Shown: one piece after another, positions 49,801 to 61,955 of the stretch | Numbering within the stretch: position 1 is the first letter of the stretch | How the letters are laid out: every line of letters begins with the position of its first letter | From: Glandiceps talaboti | Taxonomy: Eukaryota; Hemichordata; Enteropneusta; Spengelidae | NCBI RefSeq assembly: GCF_964340395.1 | Contig: NC_135560.1 | Coordinates: forward strand, 16,326,098-16,390,097 | Direction of reading: 5' to 3' | Length of the DNA stretch: 64,000 bases | The notes under the pieces: model-generated | The model's input: only the letters and a program-made list of their open reading frames with translations | Told to the model about the DNA's origin: nothing | The model's database searches: none | Program-made: the position numbers and the translations under genes

Positions 49801-50510
49801 GATCAAAAGATATTTAACAATGTCTTTCTCCACTCGACATATAGGGATGTGATATTTAAACACACATGGCTTTCACATAAGAACAAACATAAGGAAAGAC
49901 ATGAGCTGTACTATGACACATAGAAAGAAACACACAAAAACATACACTTGCACATAGTATTACGTCAAAGCGGTTTAGCCAATCCTTCAACCTACATTTA
50001 TGAATAAATTATATTATGATCCTCAAATTTAAAGAAAATGTCACAAAATACCGAAAAAGCTGTTATCCCGTCCCTTGTCTAACAAATCGTACTTAATACG
50101 ATATCTTTGCCATTGGCGATCGGCAAGTCTTGAGATTGACATTTGAATTTCTTAAAGATACGATTTCAGATTCTGAGAATGTTCCTGGTGTCCTGAGGCG
50201 GTACTAGATAGGATCACTGGTACATCCATGTAGTCGAATCACAATTGTATATACTTAGCACACACAGACTTTCAAATCTATGTTATGGATGCTGATATAA
50301 TCGCCACTGCAGTTTGTTGTAAGCTCATCTAAAGCATCCCTCCCTGTAATCATGCCTTGCTATACGGTTACCAAGTGGTGTTTAAAACTGTGATTATGTA
50401 TAATGGTAGTAAATGGAACGCATTCTTTATCGTACATCGGGTTCTACGTGATACACGTAGGTGTGGTAAAAGCTCTGAAAATGTATGTACTATGGGATAA
50501 AAATCTCTAC
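49801..50510. other. Non-coding stretch, nothing recognised
   Basis: No feature was recognised before the CT microsatellite. Confidence 0.4.
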
Positions 50511-50660
<150 letters not shown>

Positions 50661-50664
50661 CCCA

Positions 50665-52160
50665 ATTAACCAATTTGATATCGTGGTAAAGTGATGTTAA
50701 TGAATATGACAATCATGGTCATATTAGCACTATTGATATCATTATATCATTTCCTTGGCCCAAAATTATGTGGAATCTTGGTAAACCCCGACATTTTATG
50801 GTCAACACTTATTACTTGAATGCTAACATTGTCGTATATTCTGTAAAAATATGGTGATATTATATCATTGAAGCTTAATTGCAAAGAGACACAAACACTT
50901 CGCAATGACTTACTATCGTGGGCCATCTGTAGTACTTTAACATAATTGTGTATGCATTTTAAGTTTCACCAAACATATACATTACAATTTCGAAACGCTT
51001 CATATTTAGGGGTTCCCTTTATAGTGGCATACTCATAAATTTCATGTTCTTTTTAATAACCAATGAAATGACTTTATCTGGGTTTTTTTAATTAATGTTT
51101 AGGTGCGCTCGAAACATACTTGGATACACTGCATCAATTACGAGTTAACTTGAACACAGTGATATATATTTCAACACAGCAGCAAAATCGATGTAACCGA
51201 CAATGATTGACATATCTTGGAGCATAGCTCTTCAATCACCATTCTAATCTGACTTGATGACGTCACTAGTGTTAAGGGAAAACAACTTGCCCTGTACTCG
51301 TTTCGTCAAACGCATTTCACTCGAAAGAAATCCACTATACTAATGACCCCATTGTTTTCCGTTTCACCGCACACTGTCCACTTACCACTTAAACCAACAC
51401 TATTCACGGCTTTTCTGTGCATACGACTGTAATTAATGCCATAATTAGCCCAAAAATCGATCCATGTACATTTCCACATTTATCAAATTTTACGGTGGTC
51501 AACTCTACCATAAATAGATATTAAGGTACTGAAATTGGTCACCCCAAATAATCCACAATCCCGTGATCTGTAAATAGCCCATTACAAATAGCTTATAACA
51601 GCAACGATTCCTTGATGAAATGTTTTTTGAGTATCAATCAGAACGCCCCATTATTGAAACTTGTACATTTCACAGCATCTTTAAAATTGACATTTCATTT
51701 TTTTGTTTTGATCGTTGCTTTAAAATGCTGCGAGTCTTTTAATGACGCAAGACGAGCTGGGTGAACATGTTTGATATTTTGACATGGTTGTTTAACATTT
51801 TCAAATGTCAGTGCGTCGCTCACAGTGTAAATGGTCGTCCAGGTTACTGACGTGTAGTGTTCAGTTAATTACAGCCAGATGCATCTTCAGGGGGTATTTC
51901 ACCATGTGTAAAATTCAATTCAACCATCAACGAGCTGACGAACCATAGCCTATGTTATTTCAACACACGTCTTTTATGCTAATTACTAAACGTCACATGA
52001 TTGTCTGGTTTCTTCCAATTGGTCAATACTGTACAACTTTGAGAGTTGTTCTCGATTAGAGTTCCTTTCGATTACATTCTTTATTAAGGTATTGCTAATA
52101 AATTTAAAGTAACATTTCCCACGCGTCTTAGTAATTTAAATATCTTTAACACTAGGTTTA
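50665..52160. other. Non-coding stretch, nothing recognised
   Basis: No gene or repeat was recognised. A perfect TGACGTCA occurs at 51258-51265. Confidence 0.4.
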
Positions 52161-52165
52161 CTTAG

Positions 52166-52470
52166 ATTAAAGAGGTTACAAACTGAATTTACACGTTTTG
52201 CTGATTATTTAAAAGTTACTCGCAGTCTTCTACTCACTGAAGCATCCTTAACCATCACTTGCAATAGACTGAACTCGAACCTGTTTTAGAGATATAACTT
52301 ATAAATGATCCGATGACGTAATTTATTATACGCATACAAAATTGAGGAAATACAAGAAACTGTTATAATAATGCCAGACAATTGTGATGTCATAGGAGGC
52401 ATGCATAGACATTAATATTATACTCGGGGTTTTATGCAAGTATTTTCACTAGAGTGAAAAGCTTATACTT
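52166..52470 (+). mobile_element. MITE family E, copy 2
   Basis: Begins TTAAAGAGGTTACAAACTGA and shares, in order with the 32.55 kb copy, GACTGAACTCGAACCTG, TAATTTATTATACGCATAC, AATGCCAGACAATTGTGATG and TTTATGCAAGTATTTTCAC. The right terminus is less well preserved than in copy 1. Confidence 0.68.
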
Positions 52471-52529
52471 TCAGCTTGTACCATTTCAACAGTGAACAAA
52501 TATATCAATTCGCACCGTAGCTCGTCCTT

Positions 52530-52612
52530 TGTGGGTGGGTGGGTGGGTGGGTGGGTTTAATGTTTTAGCATGTGTGTGTGTGCGTGCGTGCGTGCGTTCG
52601 CATATGTGTGTG
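52530..52612 (+). repeat. (GGGT)n and (GT/GC)n microsatellite
   Basis: About seven GGGT units (52529-52556), then GTGTGTGCGTGCGTGCGTGC at about 52574-52595. Confidence 0.93.
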
Positions 52613-52849
52613 TTTTACTAAATTAACCTAGTCTGTTAGTGTTCCTAAATCTATTTGACAAATTTGACAAAATACTTGCACACTAATAACCTTAATTTAC
52701 ATATCAATGATTTTGACTTTCTATTTCTGAAGATGTAATTAGCTTAGTAAATAAATTGTTTAAACTGTCTCTGTTACCATCCTTTCTCAGCAAAAGCATA
52801 GAGGTCAACATTATAGCCAAAATACAATCCAGTATGGCTCCGAACTTGC

Positions 52850-52980
52850 CATACGAAAGCTTAATTGTTCCTGGTCCGAAAAAATTTTGAAGAATCGCCA
52901 TCATGTTCTCTGGGATTTTTAATGGCGTTAACAGTTTTTGGTAGCCATATTGGATTCTAGAATCATGGCTTAATTTTAAT
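52850..52980 (-). mobile_element. Repeat family B fragment (reverse)
   Basis: GAAAGCTTAATTGTTCCTGG, CATCATGTTCTCTGGG and AGCCATATTGGATTCTAGAA match consecutive parts of the reverse complement of the 53.9-54.1 kb copy. The beginning of the element is missing. Confidence 0.5.
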
Positions 52981-52984
52981 GCCT

Positions 52985-53920
52985 TATTACCCGTTGTCTG
53001 TACGGTGACGCCTGATTTTTTCTTGATTTTAAATGAAAATGGGTTGAAGTTTTTTTTGAAGAAAGTAACAGCTAAAGCTTAAAACGTTTGTTTCCAATGT
53101 GCGTACTAGGTTAAAGATTACACGAAAGGCTAATACAGCAATCTTGTTGGTTTATCAAAAGTAATTCAGGCTGACATATAATCTCATCTCCCATCAAGAT
53201 CAAATTTAAAGTTGATTAACTATTCAATTAGTAGTTGTTCACCCTTGACATTAGGCCATTCTTAAATGATTATTGAGACTTCTACGGGTAGACTATCAAA
53301 TATCGATCCAACATTCTTCAGTTCTGAATTATTTAGGGAATCTTTCTTTTGAACTAAATTAACTTTAAAAACCACATAAAAGTTCCGGACACTCTAGACA
53401 TGTTAAACTCCTTTATTATGAGGGTTTTGAACAATTCAAAGAGTCTGACGTAGAACATGTATTCCTGAATGAACGTGGAGTCAAACGATTTCGCATTTTC
53501 TATGCTTTGAAAATCAACACAAAGGGTGTTCATTTTGTACTATCTAATCAATAAACATCTTTGAACGAGGATACAGATATATAATGATTAATATCTGGAT
53601 CGAAGTAATATTGCATGCCCTTATTTAAGTTTTTAGATATCAAACATAAGAAGTTTGTTTCTCGTGGTGCCTAAATGATGACAAAAGTGTGTGAATTTAA
53701 TACTTTTTCTTATATCATAACAACAGTATTTCAATTTTAAAAAAATGCAATTTGTTTAGACTTTTTAAACTTAGAATGTGCCTTGGAAACAAACTCTTGA
53801 TATTATTGCTGTTAATTTGTTCACGAACCTTAAAAACCAATAAACAAGATCTGGGGATCAGCGTACAATGTTTTTAAACTGGGGTCAAAATGATATCAAT
53901 ATTTAGTCATTTTAGAATCA
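52985..53920. other. Non-coding stretch, nothing recognised
   Basis: AT-rich, with no credible frame, RNA gene or repeat. Confidence 0.4.
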
Positions 53921-54125
53921 AATATGGCCGCCGAATATTGTGTTTTGAACATGGGAAAATAACATGACTGACGATTTCCGTGAAAACGAGAGAGTGAAAC
54001 CCCAAATTTGTTTTATTTATTTCAGAAGGGCCAGGACCAAGCTTTTATCACTCAAAGTTTGAGGCGAATAGAAGAACTTGAGTTTTCAGGGAAATTTGTC
54101 CTTGAGGCACATTCTACCGGACCGG
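53905..54125 (+). mobile_element. Repeat family B, best-preserved single copy
   Basis: Reads TCATTTTAGAATCAAATATG, GGCCGCCG, ACATGACTGACGATTTCC, GTGAAACCCCAAATTTG, GGGCCAGGACCAAGCTTTT and ends GGCACATTCTACCGG. It shares this order with 9150-9345 (GGCCGACGATTAC, GATGAAACCCCAAAT, GGACCAGGAACAAGCTTT, GGAACATTCTACC). Non-coding, about 220 bases. Confidence 0.65.
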
Positions 54126-54469
54126 GTAATTTTTAGTCATTGAGAATCAGAATTTGGTGAGATGGGGATGATATTTAGCATTGGTGATGAAGTGAAATCA
54201 TTAATCGAGGGTCTAAATCAACAACCTGGTAAAATGATGACGTCATACAACCTTCATTTTTCAGTTTGCTAACAAAATTTCTTTCTCAATCTCAAGTTGC
54301 TTTAACTCTTAAACCCGTACACTAGCTGTACCTAAGGTATTATTTTTTCACTCAATCAAACAACCAACAAAACAATTCACTGAAAGTACAATATAATTAG
54401 ACATTGTACATGTCAATTAGAGGTATATTTTATTCCTAAGTAGTATAATAATTAGCTGAAACTGTGACC

Positions 54470-54655
54470 CACTGGGGGCGCTGATTTCAGGGTGCGGATC
54501 CAAAATCAATTCGATTGGTTGCACCATAGTATGTGTACTGCTATACAACTTTGCTTACCCACAGGTGAATCAATACTACACAGCATGTACAATATTATGA
54601 GTAAGTCATTATATTTTACAAAACAGTTTTGAAAAAAAAAGTTGCAGCTAGCGCA
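54470..54655 (+). mobile_element. Dispersed repeat family A, copy 3
   Basis: GGGGGCGCTGATTTCAGGGT, GCGGATCCAAAATCAATT, TGTGTACTGCTATACAACTT, TACCCACAGGTGAATCAATA, ACAAAACAGTTTTGAAAAA and GTTGCAGCTAGCGCAC. Same order as copy 2 at 10.9 kb, but with only five G where that copy has 32. Confidence 0.68.
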
Positions 54656-54888
54656 CTATTAAGGTTATATTGCATAATTTCCATTTCCCGGCCTTTATCT
54701 ATAATCTAGAAATGCAACATGTTATTTGTTATTGTAAATGTCAAAATGGAATATAATGATGAATATTCATATAATTGTATTTGACGACCAGTTTGGTCAA
54801 TTAATTAACTCCAGTTGTTGCCTGTATTACATTAAAGGGGTATTATTGTGCAAGTGTCCATTGGGGTTCTCGAGTTGCAATATGGTAT

Positions 54889-55104
54889 ATGTTCGAAGGG
54901 AGGGACGTTAATAATTGGAATGGCCAATTACCACCTGCACTATATGTTGCCCTGGATGTGGGTCGAATCGAAGAATACACTCTCGAGTGGCAAACACGAT
55001 TGATGCGAATTCACTCAAGCCGTGAAATTTTCATCACTCCAGCTCTGAGTCCATTACGCAGTCGATTTTCAAATCTGATTGTATCTCAGGCCATGTATCC
55101 CTAG
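54889..55104 (+). other. Unassigned open frame, 71 codons
   Basis: The translation begins MFEGRDVNNWNGQLPPALYV and is unusual for this window in having balanced, protein-like composition (Trp, Pro, Glu, Arg) and little low complexity. I do not recognise the sequence. No signal peptide, membrane segment or known motif is visible, and no splice context was identified. It could be a small gene, an exon or chance. Confidence 0.12.
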
Positions 55105-55109
55105 GAACC

Positions 55110-55320
55110 TGAATTTTGCTCGAATTACTGACCTTTGTTTTCGCAAGGCATCAAAGCAATTTCACCTCCTTTAATAAGAACGATTTAAAGTTTAGAGTAC
55201 ATTTTAATATTGTATTCTAGATACACACGTTGTTTTATAGCTAATCACATCCATTTGCAAAAGCAAACAATATTTTGCCTTTGAGTATCAAAATAATCTG
55301 TCTCTCTCTGACAGTCTGCG
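55110..55320. other. Non-coding stretch, nothing recognised
   Basis: Short interval before a compound microsatellite. No feature was recognised. Confidence 0.4.
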
Positions 55321-55324
55321 TCTC

Positions 55325-55325
55325 T

Positions 55326-55396
<71 letters not shown>

Positions 55397-55408
55397 ACAC
55401 ACACACAT
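55325..55408 (+). repeat. (GT)n, (GTCT)n, (CT)n and (CA)n compound microsatellite
   Basis: GT units 55327-55366, CTGT units, CT units, then a short CA run. Confidence 0.95.
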
Positions 55409-55409
55409 C

Positions 55410-56378
55410 TTCGTAAATCTTTAAGGTAATTTTCAGTATCATTTATTATTCAGAAAAGGTAAAAAATGTGAGTTCAAATAACATGTTTTGTTCCAGAAGT
55501 AGTAATCTGACAAATCAAGAAATAATTGATGGATATTTGATGCTAGGAGTGGTGCGATAACCAGCTTCCATACAGTCACGCTGTATGGTCTATTAACGCA
55601 GTTACAGGGGTGAAGTAGACCCAACTATAATATTTATAGAAGTGTTGACAGCACGATGTCCTCTCTAGTGTGTCAAATGAAGAGTTCTGCCACGCACTAT
55701 ACAGAGTGAAAGAGCGTCACCGTGTTTGTCGTTCCCAAACCGAGCACTTTCCTTCATACAAGTGTGAAATTATATTCATCCTTTGAAAACTGCAGTAAAT
55801 AACAAAACAAGTACACTGTGCAAGAAGGTGAAAAAACCTTACAAATAGCCAAAAATACGTACTCATTTTGGCCAACGGCACATATTTTTGTTTGCCAGCT
55901 GAGTCAAGCAAGTAGAGACAGTTTGACGATAATGTCCCGTATATGAGATGAATTCATTCCATTTTTAATTTTAGCACAATTTCTCACGAATATTTGCTGT
56001 TGATTTTAATGAATCTAAACATAGCTATCAATTGGGACAAGGAATGATTTCGCTATGCATCTGAGATGCTGACGTCGACGCTATGTTGTTCATCATTCTA
56101 GAATCCAGAGGTAGTTGTCTCCGATAGAAAATATTCATATCTCATCGGATAGAAGGAAAAGACCTCACGAAAAGGACAGGGGAAATGTTCTCAAATTCCT
56201 GTTATGTCGAGCCTGAACTAGTGCGCCTTATCGTTTACGTTATAGCTACAAAAATAACTTTTGCTAGATATCTAAAGAGGTTGAGAGCCTTTATTATCGT
56301 ACAATGTATGTGTACCCTGTGTGTTTATGCTTCGTGTACGTACCACAACACACTTTTTATTTACATAATCATTCTCAA
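55410..56378. other. Non-coding stretch, nothing recognised
   Basis: Motif-free frames at 55439-55624, 55717-55911 and 56185-56382. No repeat or RNA gene was recognised. Confidence 0.4.
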
Positions 56379-56379
56379 A

Positions 56380-56755
56380 TAAGCCACATGGGTGAGGACT
56401 TGGTATTTATTTCTCATTTTCAATAAACAAAACATTTTAACTCTGTTCTACTGTTTTAATTTATAAAACAACTCAATTAATGGTTTTTCTACTTGAAAAA
56501 ACTGTGAAATACCATATGTCAAGTCCTTGTTTGTAACTCAATAACTTGCAAAAGATTAATAAATGTGTGAAATGTTTGTTATTGTACGTACAATAACAAA
56601 CTGTTTACACATTTTTTAAAAAGTTTTTTTTTTTACAATGTAATAACTTACAAACACACACTTGGTCAATGTTGTGTGATATTTCAAGTATGAAGCCATG
56701 ATAAAATTGTTTTATAAATTATTCTCATCCATATGGCCACTTTAAGTAAGCAAGC
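56380..56755. mobile_element. Foldback element family F, near-complete palindrome
   Basis: Two arms meet at a perfect 28-base palindrome (56574-56601, centre GTACGTAC). Moving outward, both arms show CAATAACAAAC, ACACATTT, GTTATTGAGTTACAAAC or TAATAACTTACAAAC, and TTTTATAAATTA. The outer ends read GCCACATGGGTGAG on the left and CTCATCCATATGGCCAC on the right. About 375 bases with no ORF, so a foldback-type non-autonomous transposon. Related copies lie at 49.6 and 59.5 kb. Confidence 0.78.
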
Positions 56756-56759
56756 ACTG

Positions 56760-57255
56760 TTTTGAAGATAAAACAAAGAACCTTCCATGTTACGTATTTA
56801 TGAATGTCTTCAATACTACTTCAATACTGGTCCCACGGTGGAAACGGCTGCTTCTTTTCAATAGCAAGATTATAAAATGGACGTGTCCTTGAACGATATT
56901 CTTGTAATTAATTGAATTAGAAATAAAAGGGTCTTTGGCATACCTTTGTGGTAGCAGTTCTGCTATATATCATGGCATACAGACACCGATCATCAGGCCA
57001 CACAAGACGGCTCTCAACCCGACCCTGTTAGGCAAATATTTTCAAGAATCTCTTAATACAACACATGGACATTCGATATCTCATTAAGACAGAAGTACTG
57101 TTATTGGCTTATTGGTATATTCACTTTTATAATTGACTGGGCGGTCCAGAGAACCGTGAAGGGTATGGTGGGTAAGTGGAGTGATAATGGTTGCAAAACC
57201 GAATTTATGAATTTACGACATGCGTCAACATACTATCCTCTTTTCAAATTCGACA
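56760..57255. other. Non-coding stretch, nothing recognised
   Basis: No feature was recognised before the GT/GTAT microsatellite. Confidence 0.4.
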
Positions 57256-57265
57256 CACACAAACG

Positions 57266-57267
<2 letters not shown>

Positions 57268-57332
<65 letters not shown>

Positions 57333-57450
57333 ATGTATGTATGTATGTATGTATGTATGTGTGTCTGTGTGTCTGTCTGTATGTATGTATGTATGTATGT
57401 ATGTATGTATGTATGTATGTATGTATGTATGCATGCGTGTGTATATGTAT
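57268..57450 (+). repeat. (GT)n / (GTAT)n / (GTCT)n compound microsatellite
   Basis: GT units to 57315, GTAT units to 57358, a short GTCT insert, then GTAT units to about 57432. Long frames through it are repeat translations. Confidence 0.97.
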
Positions 57451-57454
57451 ATTT

Positions 57455-58025
57455 GTATATTTTTAGCACGATCTCTCCTTTAAAGTTTTCTTATCGCCAG
57501 TGAACAGCCTTTGGCGAAAACGACACAATGTACCGTGATATTAGAATACCCTATGATGTTTCACTTAGAATCCATTAAAACACAGTGTTTTCAACATTCC
57601 AAAAAAAATTCAGATTCGCCTTCTTCCCTGTCCACTTTCTGTGTTAATTTCCGGTGATTTGAAATAGAAAACAGCAATCCGTTGACGTGACTTTGATTGT
57701 CTAATCGCTTCGTGATGAAAGGAGTTGGTGTAACAAACAACTGACTGGCCCCGCAGGGAGTAATTTGACAAGTCAGTCTGTCAAGTCAGTGATGCACAGA
57801 GAATCTACCCTGAAAGCCACCTAGGAACGTGCGTTTATCGCCTTTCTGTGCATTCACCAACATCGACTCAATATATCATCTGTTTACAGCGGAGTCTTGG
57901 GAAATAAATATTTCAAAATCCCAGATAGTAGATATTATACTAAACTACTATCTGCATGACCCACTGTCCTATTACATCATTTTGTTTTGAATGTGTGAGT
58001 ATAGATAGAGCAAGATACACAAAAA
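57455..58025. other. Non-coding stretch, nothing recognised
   Basis: No credible coding frame or repeat was recognised. Confidence 0.4.
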
Positions 58026-58032
58026 AGATGAC

Positions 58033-58060
58033 AGGCAGGCATACAGGCAGGCAGGCAGGC

Positions 58061-58121
<61 letters not shown>

Positions 58122-58124
58122 GTG

Positions 58125-58157
<33 letters not shown>

Positions 58158-58160
58158 CAC
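58033..58160 (+). repeat. (GGCA)n / (GACA)n microsatellite
   Basis: A few GGCA units (58034-58060), then about 25 GACA units with one GTGA interruption near 58122. Frames are Thr-Asp-Arg-Gln or Cys-Leu-Ser-Val repeats. Confidence 0.97.
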
Positions 58161-58199
58161 AGTACTAGTGAGACTGACAGACAGACTGACAGAAGAGGA

Positions 58200-59475
58200 G
58201 AGAGGGTGTAGGGAGTCAAAAGGAAAAACTCAAGTATTGAAGTAAGTAAGAAATAAAACAGCTCCCATATAAGAGGAGATGAGATGCAGATACAGCAAGA
58301 AGAGTTGAAAGGTAGCGTTTATTTCATGAAATGTTAAAGTCTTTACCCAAACATATGAAATGTTTATACTTATGGCGTTCTGGCGACTTAAATGGGATTT
58401 AATATTCTATACTTATGGTGCAACTTAGAGTTGTCTTATTGTCATGTTGTCTAGTAATAGTGTTTAGATTGCTAGAAACGCTTAAACCCGATACCGTTGA
58501 CATTTAGTAATCCTACTATCATCTTTTGTACCATTCAACTTTAATATATAAGAAATAAAAACTATGTAAGTTCTCGTGATGTGGCTTTCCCACACTAAGA
58601 GCAAATCAAATGTGACAAGAAATCCAAAAATATATATATTTTTAAATCTTTAGAAATTAAATGTCAAGGTATGCTGTTTCACACAAGGACATTGAACAGG
58701 GGAGTGGTACACGACATCTCTAATATTTTGCTTTACATGAATAGAGATTTTACGCGTCAATCAAATATTGAATACACGAAACGACATAAATATGAATAAT
58801 GAATTACAGTAAACTGCATTTGATTGGTAGGTGAATTGCAGGCTCATGTTTTTCCTCTAATGGGACAGCGGCTTAGAGAAAAAAAGCTGGATGTAAAATG
58901 AGTCCGAATGAAAGAAATACATACTTGGTAGGATATGTATGTTCAGTAGGGAAAATTTCCAAGTTTGTGATGAGCAGTATTAAGTAAAGGAAATAGAACG
59001 GGACGCGTTAGCACTCAGTTGTTATTTCCTTCTTTTCACTTATACAACGATGTTCGAGAAACTTGCTGCTAGTAGGTAGTTGTAGCACAGCTTGAGACAG
59101 GATAAGAGCTAGAGATACAGTTGGTCGAACATTGTTGTAGAAACGCGCAATTACATTCACTCTATGTCACACTGGCTGTAAAATACCCATGTTATTATTT
59201 TTACAAGACTTTCTGCAAACCCCATACGTTTTGCCAGATTTTTGTATTTTGGGGTGGGGACATGTACTGGCAGCGCATGAGTTACGATTTTTCAAATGAC
59301 AGTTTGTCTAATCTATCATATATCCGTATGAAAGGCAGAATAATTTCACATGGATAGCTGCACTATGAAAACGTTTCCATATTGGAATTGGGAGTGACGG
59401 GTGTAAAGTTATGGCCTTAATTATCTCGTTTCTCTTAAAGAGATTTTTTTTGAAGAAAAAAAATTGCCTACGGTA
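58200..59475. other. Non-coding stretch, nothing recognised
   Basis: A 78-codon frame at 59121-59357 (+) has no motif. No repeat or RNA gene was recognised. Confidence 0.4.
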
Positions 59476-59479
59476 AATG

Positions 59480-59522
59480 TCAGACCACTATAGAAAATAT
59501 ATACTATTGTGTAGTGGTCTGA
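59480..59522. repeat. Short hairpin, 11-base arms
   Basis: TCAGACCACTA (about 59480) and TAGTGGTCTGA (about 59512) are exact reverse complements around a 21-base AT-rich loop. The hairpin sits just left of the foldback element at 59.53 kb and may be its terminal structure or a separate insertion. Confidence 0.75.
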
Positions 59523-59529
59523 GTTAGGA

Positions 59530-59835
59530 TTTATAGTGACCATGTAGATGAGATACGGGGATTTATTTGGATTTTTAATTTTTAAAACAACTCAATTAAT
59601 GTTTTTCTACTTGAAAGAATAACGTGAATCAACATATGCCAAGTCCTTGTTTGTAACTCAATAAATTGCTGAAGATTTACAAAACTTGTAAAATGTTACA
59701 AACACAGTCCTGGTCTACGCTGTTTCACATTGTGGTTTTTTAAGTGGAAAACAGGGTTAGGATGTTTTTAAAAAAAATTAAAAATCCAAAATTAACAACC
59801 ATTTGTCATGCAGACGGCCGATTAAGCTTAACCCC
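59530..59835. mobile_element. Foldback element family F, copy with deleted centre
   Basis: The left arm has AAAACAACTCAATTAATG, TCTACTTGAAAGAATAACG, CAAGTCCTTGTTTGTAACTC and AATAAATTGC. The right arm reads TTACAAACACAGTCCTGG, TCTACGCTGTTTCAC and TAAGTGGAAAACAGGG, the partial reverse complement. The central palindrome of the 56.4 kb copy is absent. The right end runs into a C12-A17 tract. Confidence 0.68.
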
Positions 59836-59860
59836 CCCCCCCCAAAAAAAAAAAAAAAAA
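59832..59860 (+). repeat. C12-A17 homopolymer pair
   Basis: Twelve C followed by about seventeen A at the right edge of the foldback element. Confidence 0.93.
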
Positions 59861-59972
59861 TTCTCACCCCTCATGTATATGTATTGAAAACAATTGAAAA
59901 TAATACTTGTTCACGTGTACGTCTTACCATCATGTAAGTACATCAATTTGGAAGCTTTAGGTACGTGAAGCC

Positions 59973-60290
59973 GACATCACGTACGGGCAATCAGACAACG
60001 CTAGGCGTTGCTCGCAACCACAGACATTACCCGTACTTTAAACCTCTCAATTAATGGTATGCTTGTTTTCATAAAACGAAAATATGTGAGTTGTCCTTTT
60101 CAAACATGAACTCGACATCGGTTCTCGTTTTGTAATATTCAGCTGTTGTCTGAGTATATTTCATAGAGTGCGTAATCCACGTAAATGACATCACTTCTCA
60201 TTTCACTGTCTTGACTCAAAATGTCTAGTATTGTCACTTGGGTTTTGGAGTGCGTTTATCGTTCATTATTGACCTCACGTGCGGGCAATA
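59973..60290. repeat. TCACGTRCGGGCAAT repeats with nested hairpin
   Basis: TCACGTACGGGCAAT near 59977 and TCACGTGCGGGCAAT near 60276 are direct repeats about 299 bases apart. Between them, ATTACCCGTAC (60026-60036) is the inverse of the first, and CAACGC-TAG-GCGTTG forms a perfect small hairpin around 59996-60010. This may be a degraded transposon with terminal and internal repeats. Confidence 0.45.
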
Positions 60291-60294
60291 AAGA

Positions 60295-60995
60295 GTGATA
60301 AAGACTACTTAATTGTTTAAACGTGAATTACTTACATAGTATTATTTGAACGGTAAAATCCTAACGTGATGCTGGTAAACCCTGCCATAAAAGGACTGGG
60401 TCTAGAAAATGTTGTTGTTTTTTTAGTTTGGGGCTGTAAATATCAGGCATTCATATTTGCATGAATGAACAACTTGGGGTGAAATCGATTACATGGTCCG
60501 ACATATAGCCTAGTCACGTGATGAAATAGACATGTGAAATGAGAGTTTTGTAACAGTTGAAATATGCTTGACAGTGTAAATTATATCGCATTGCAGTCCC
60601 TGCTGAGAGATGCATTTCACAATTTTCTTCTAATTAGTCGGCACAATGCCTGCCACTTCAAGGCTGCCACGGTTATTAACAATACCGATTTTAATAGCGT
60701 AGAGTTTGCTCTCCGGTTTTTAAAGTGATTTTTTTTCGTATCGCAGCACAAAGAGAATTAGTTGGTGGTGATGATTTATAGGGATGAAATAGACGTCAGA
60801 GGCGGTCGCTTAATGGTGGTTTGATGAATATTGGCAAATCAGGTAATGATTGAGTATAATTCGGTGTTCGTCATAAATGACACTATTGTCACCGCCATAA
60901 ATGGATTTCACCTGCACTGATGATCAAATAAGCCATTTAACGAATAAACGTTTTGTTATGGATTAACATATCCTACAATTGAACGTTTGCACTAT
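60295..60995. other. Non-coding stretch, nothing recognised
   Basis: Contains one perfect CArG-box match, CCATAAATGG, at 60895-60904. No gene or repeat was recognised. Confidence 0.35.
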
Positions 60996-60996
60996 T

Positions 60997-61001
<5 letters not shown>

Positions 61002-61028
<27 letters not shown>

Positions 61029-61037
61029 GACTGACTG
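61002..61037 (+). repeat. (GACT)n microsatellite
   Basis: About eight GACT units after one GACG variant. Confidence 0.93.
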
Positions 61038-61522
61038 CATGCGTCCCTTTTATTTCCGCCGTAGTGTCGCATATTATTACAATTATGAAGGAAACCAACG
61101 TGCATAATTTCAAACACTATCGCTGACCAAACCCATTCAAAACATCCGTCTCGACTTCATCATAGCCATCCTCATCTAATACATAACATACAAATTTAGT
61201 TGCTGAAAAAAAAAACAATTTATATGAAATGTCATGCGGTTTACAAACAGTTTGAAATACCAGAAGTGAGCACGGAAACAAACCCATTCAACCCCGTATT
61301 CAACCATAGACCATATGATACGTTATTAAAGTAAATGCGTGTGCTGACATGATATTCCCAGCATCGCCTTTGATGAACTTGAACTGCTCGAGATATACAG
61401 TATTAGTCTTGATCCGAATCTTTTAGTTTCAAGTTTGATTAACAAACGTGGAAAATATCTTTCTCGGTTGGCAACTACTGCTGTAATTTGGGAGGAACAA
61501 GTTGGTATTTCTTACTATGTTC

Positions 61523-61625
61523 TCATCTCATCTCATCGCATCTTATCTGATCTGATCTGATGTGACCTCGGGTGACCTTATCTGAACTGATCTGATTTGA
61601 TATGATTTGATAAGTTCTGATATGA
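61523..61625 (+). repeat. Degenerate (ATCTC)/(ATCTG) repeat
   Basis: TCTCA units (61526-61545) shade into TCTGA and TTTGA units with interruptions up to about 61625. Confidence 0.8.
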
Positions 61626-61629
61626 TCGT

Positions 61630-61950
61630 TTAATTCTCAGTCTGACGTAAAGATGTTACCTACGGCTATGTGACCCCTATATTGATATCGAAATACGTAT
61701 CAGAGATCCGATCTAGCGTCACTGTAATTAAATTTGATACGAGAACTCCATATGTACGACGAAATGCAATCATTGTGTGTTATAAAACCCCTTTTTTGAA
61801 ATCAGTTCTATGCACGAGTTTCCTAGAACAGTAGAAATACAAGATTCACAATCCAGGCTTGGCTGTGATATCAGTAATGACGTGGCTAAAAGAGATTTGG
61901 AACTTCGAAAATGAAAATATATGAGAATAGCGCAAAACAGGGAGGATTCA
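61630..61950. other. Non-coding stretch, nothing recognised
   Basis: No feature was recognised. Confidence 0.4.
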
Positions 61951-61955
61951 TGTCA

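Noticed and set aside
60895-60904. SRF CArG box CCATAAATGG as a functional site
   Set aside because: A single 10-base match in AT-rich DNA, without a nearby promoter or second site, is expected by chance.
61659-61725. 5S rRNA-like start (ACCTACGGCTATGTGACCC)
   Set aside because: Similarity stops after about 15 bases, and the internal promoter boxes of 5S are absent.
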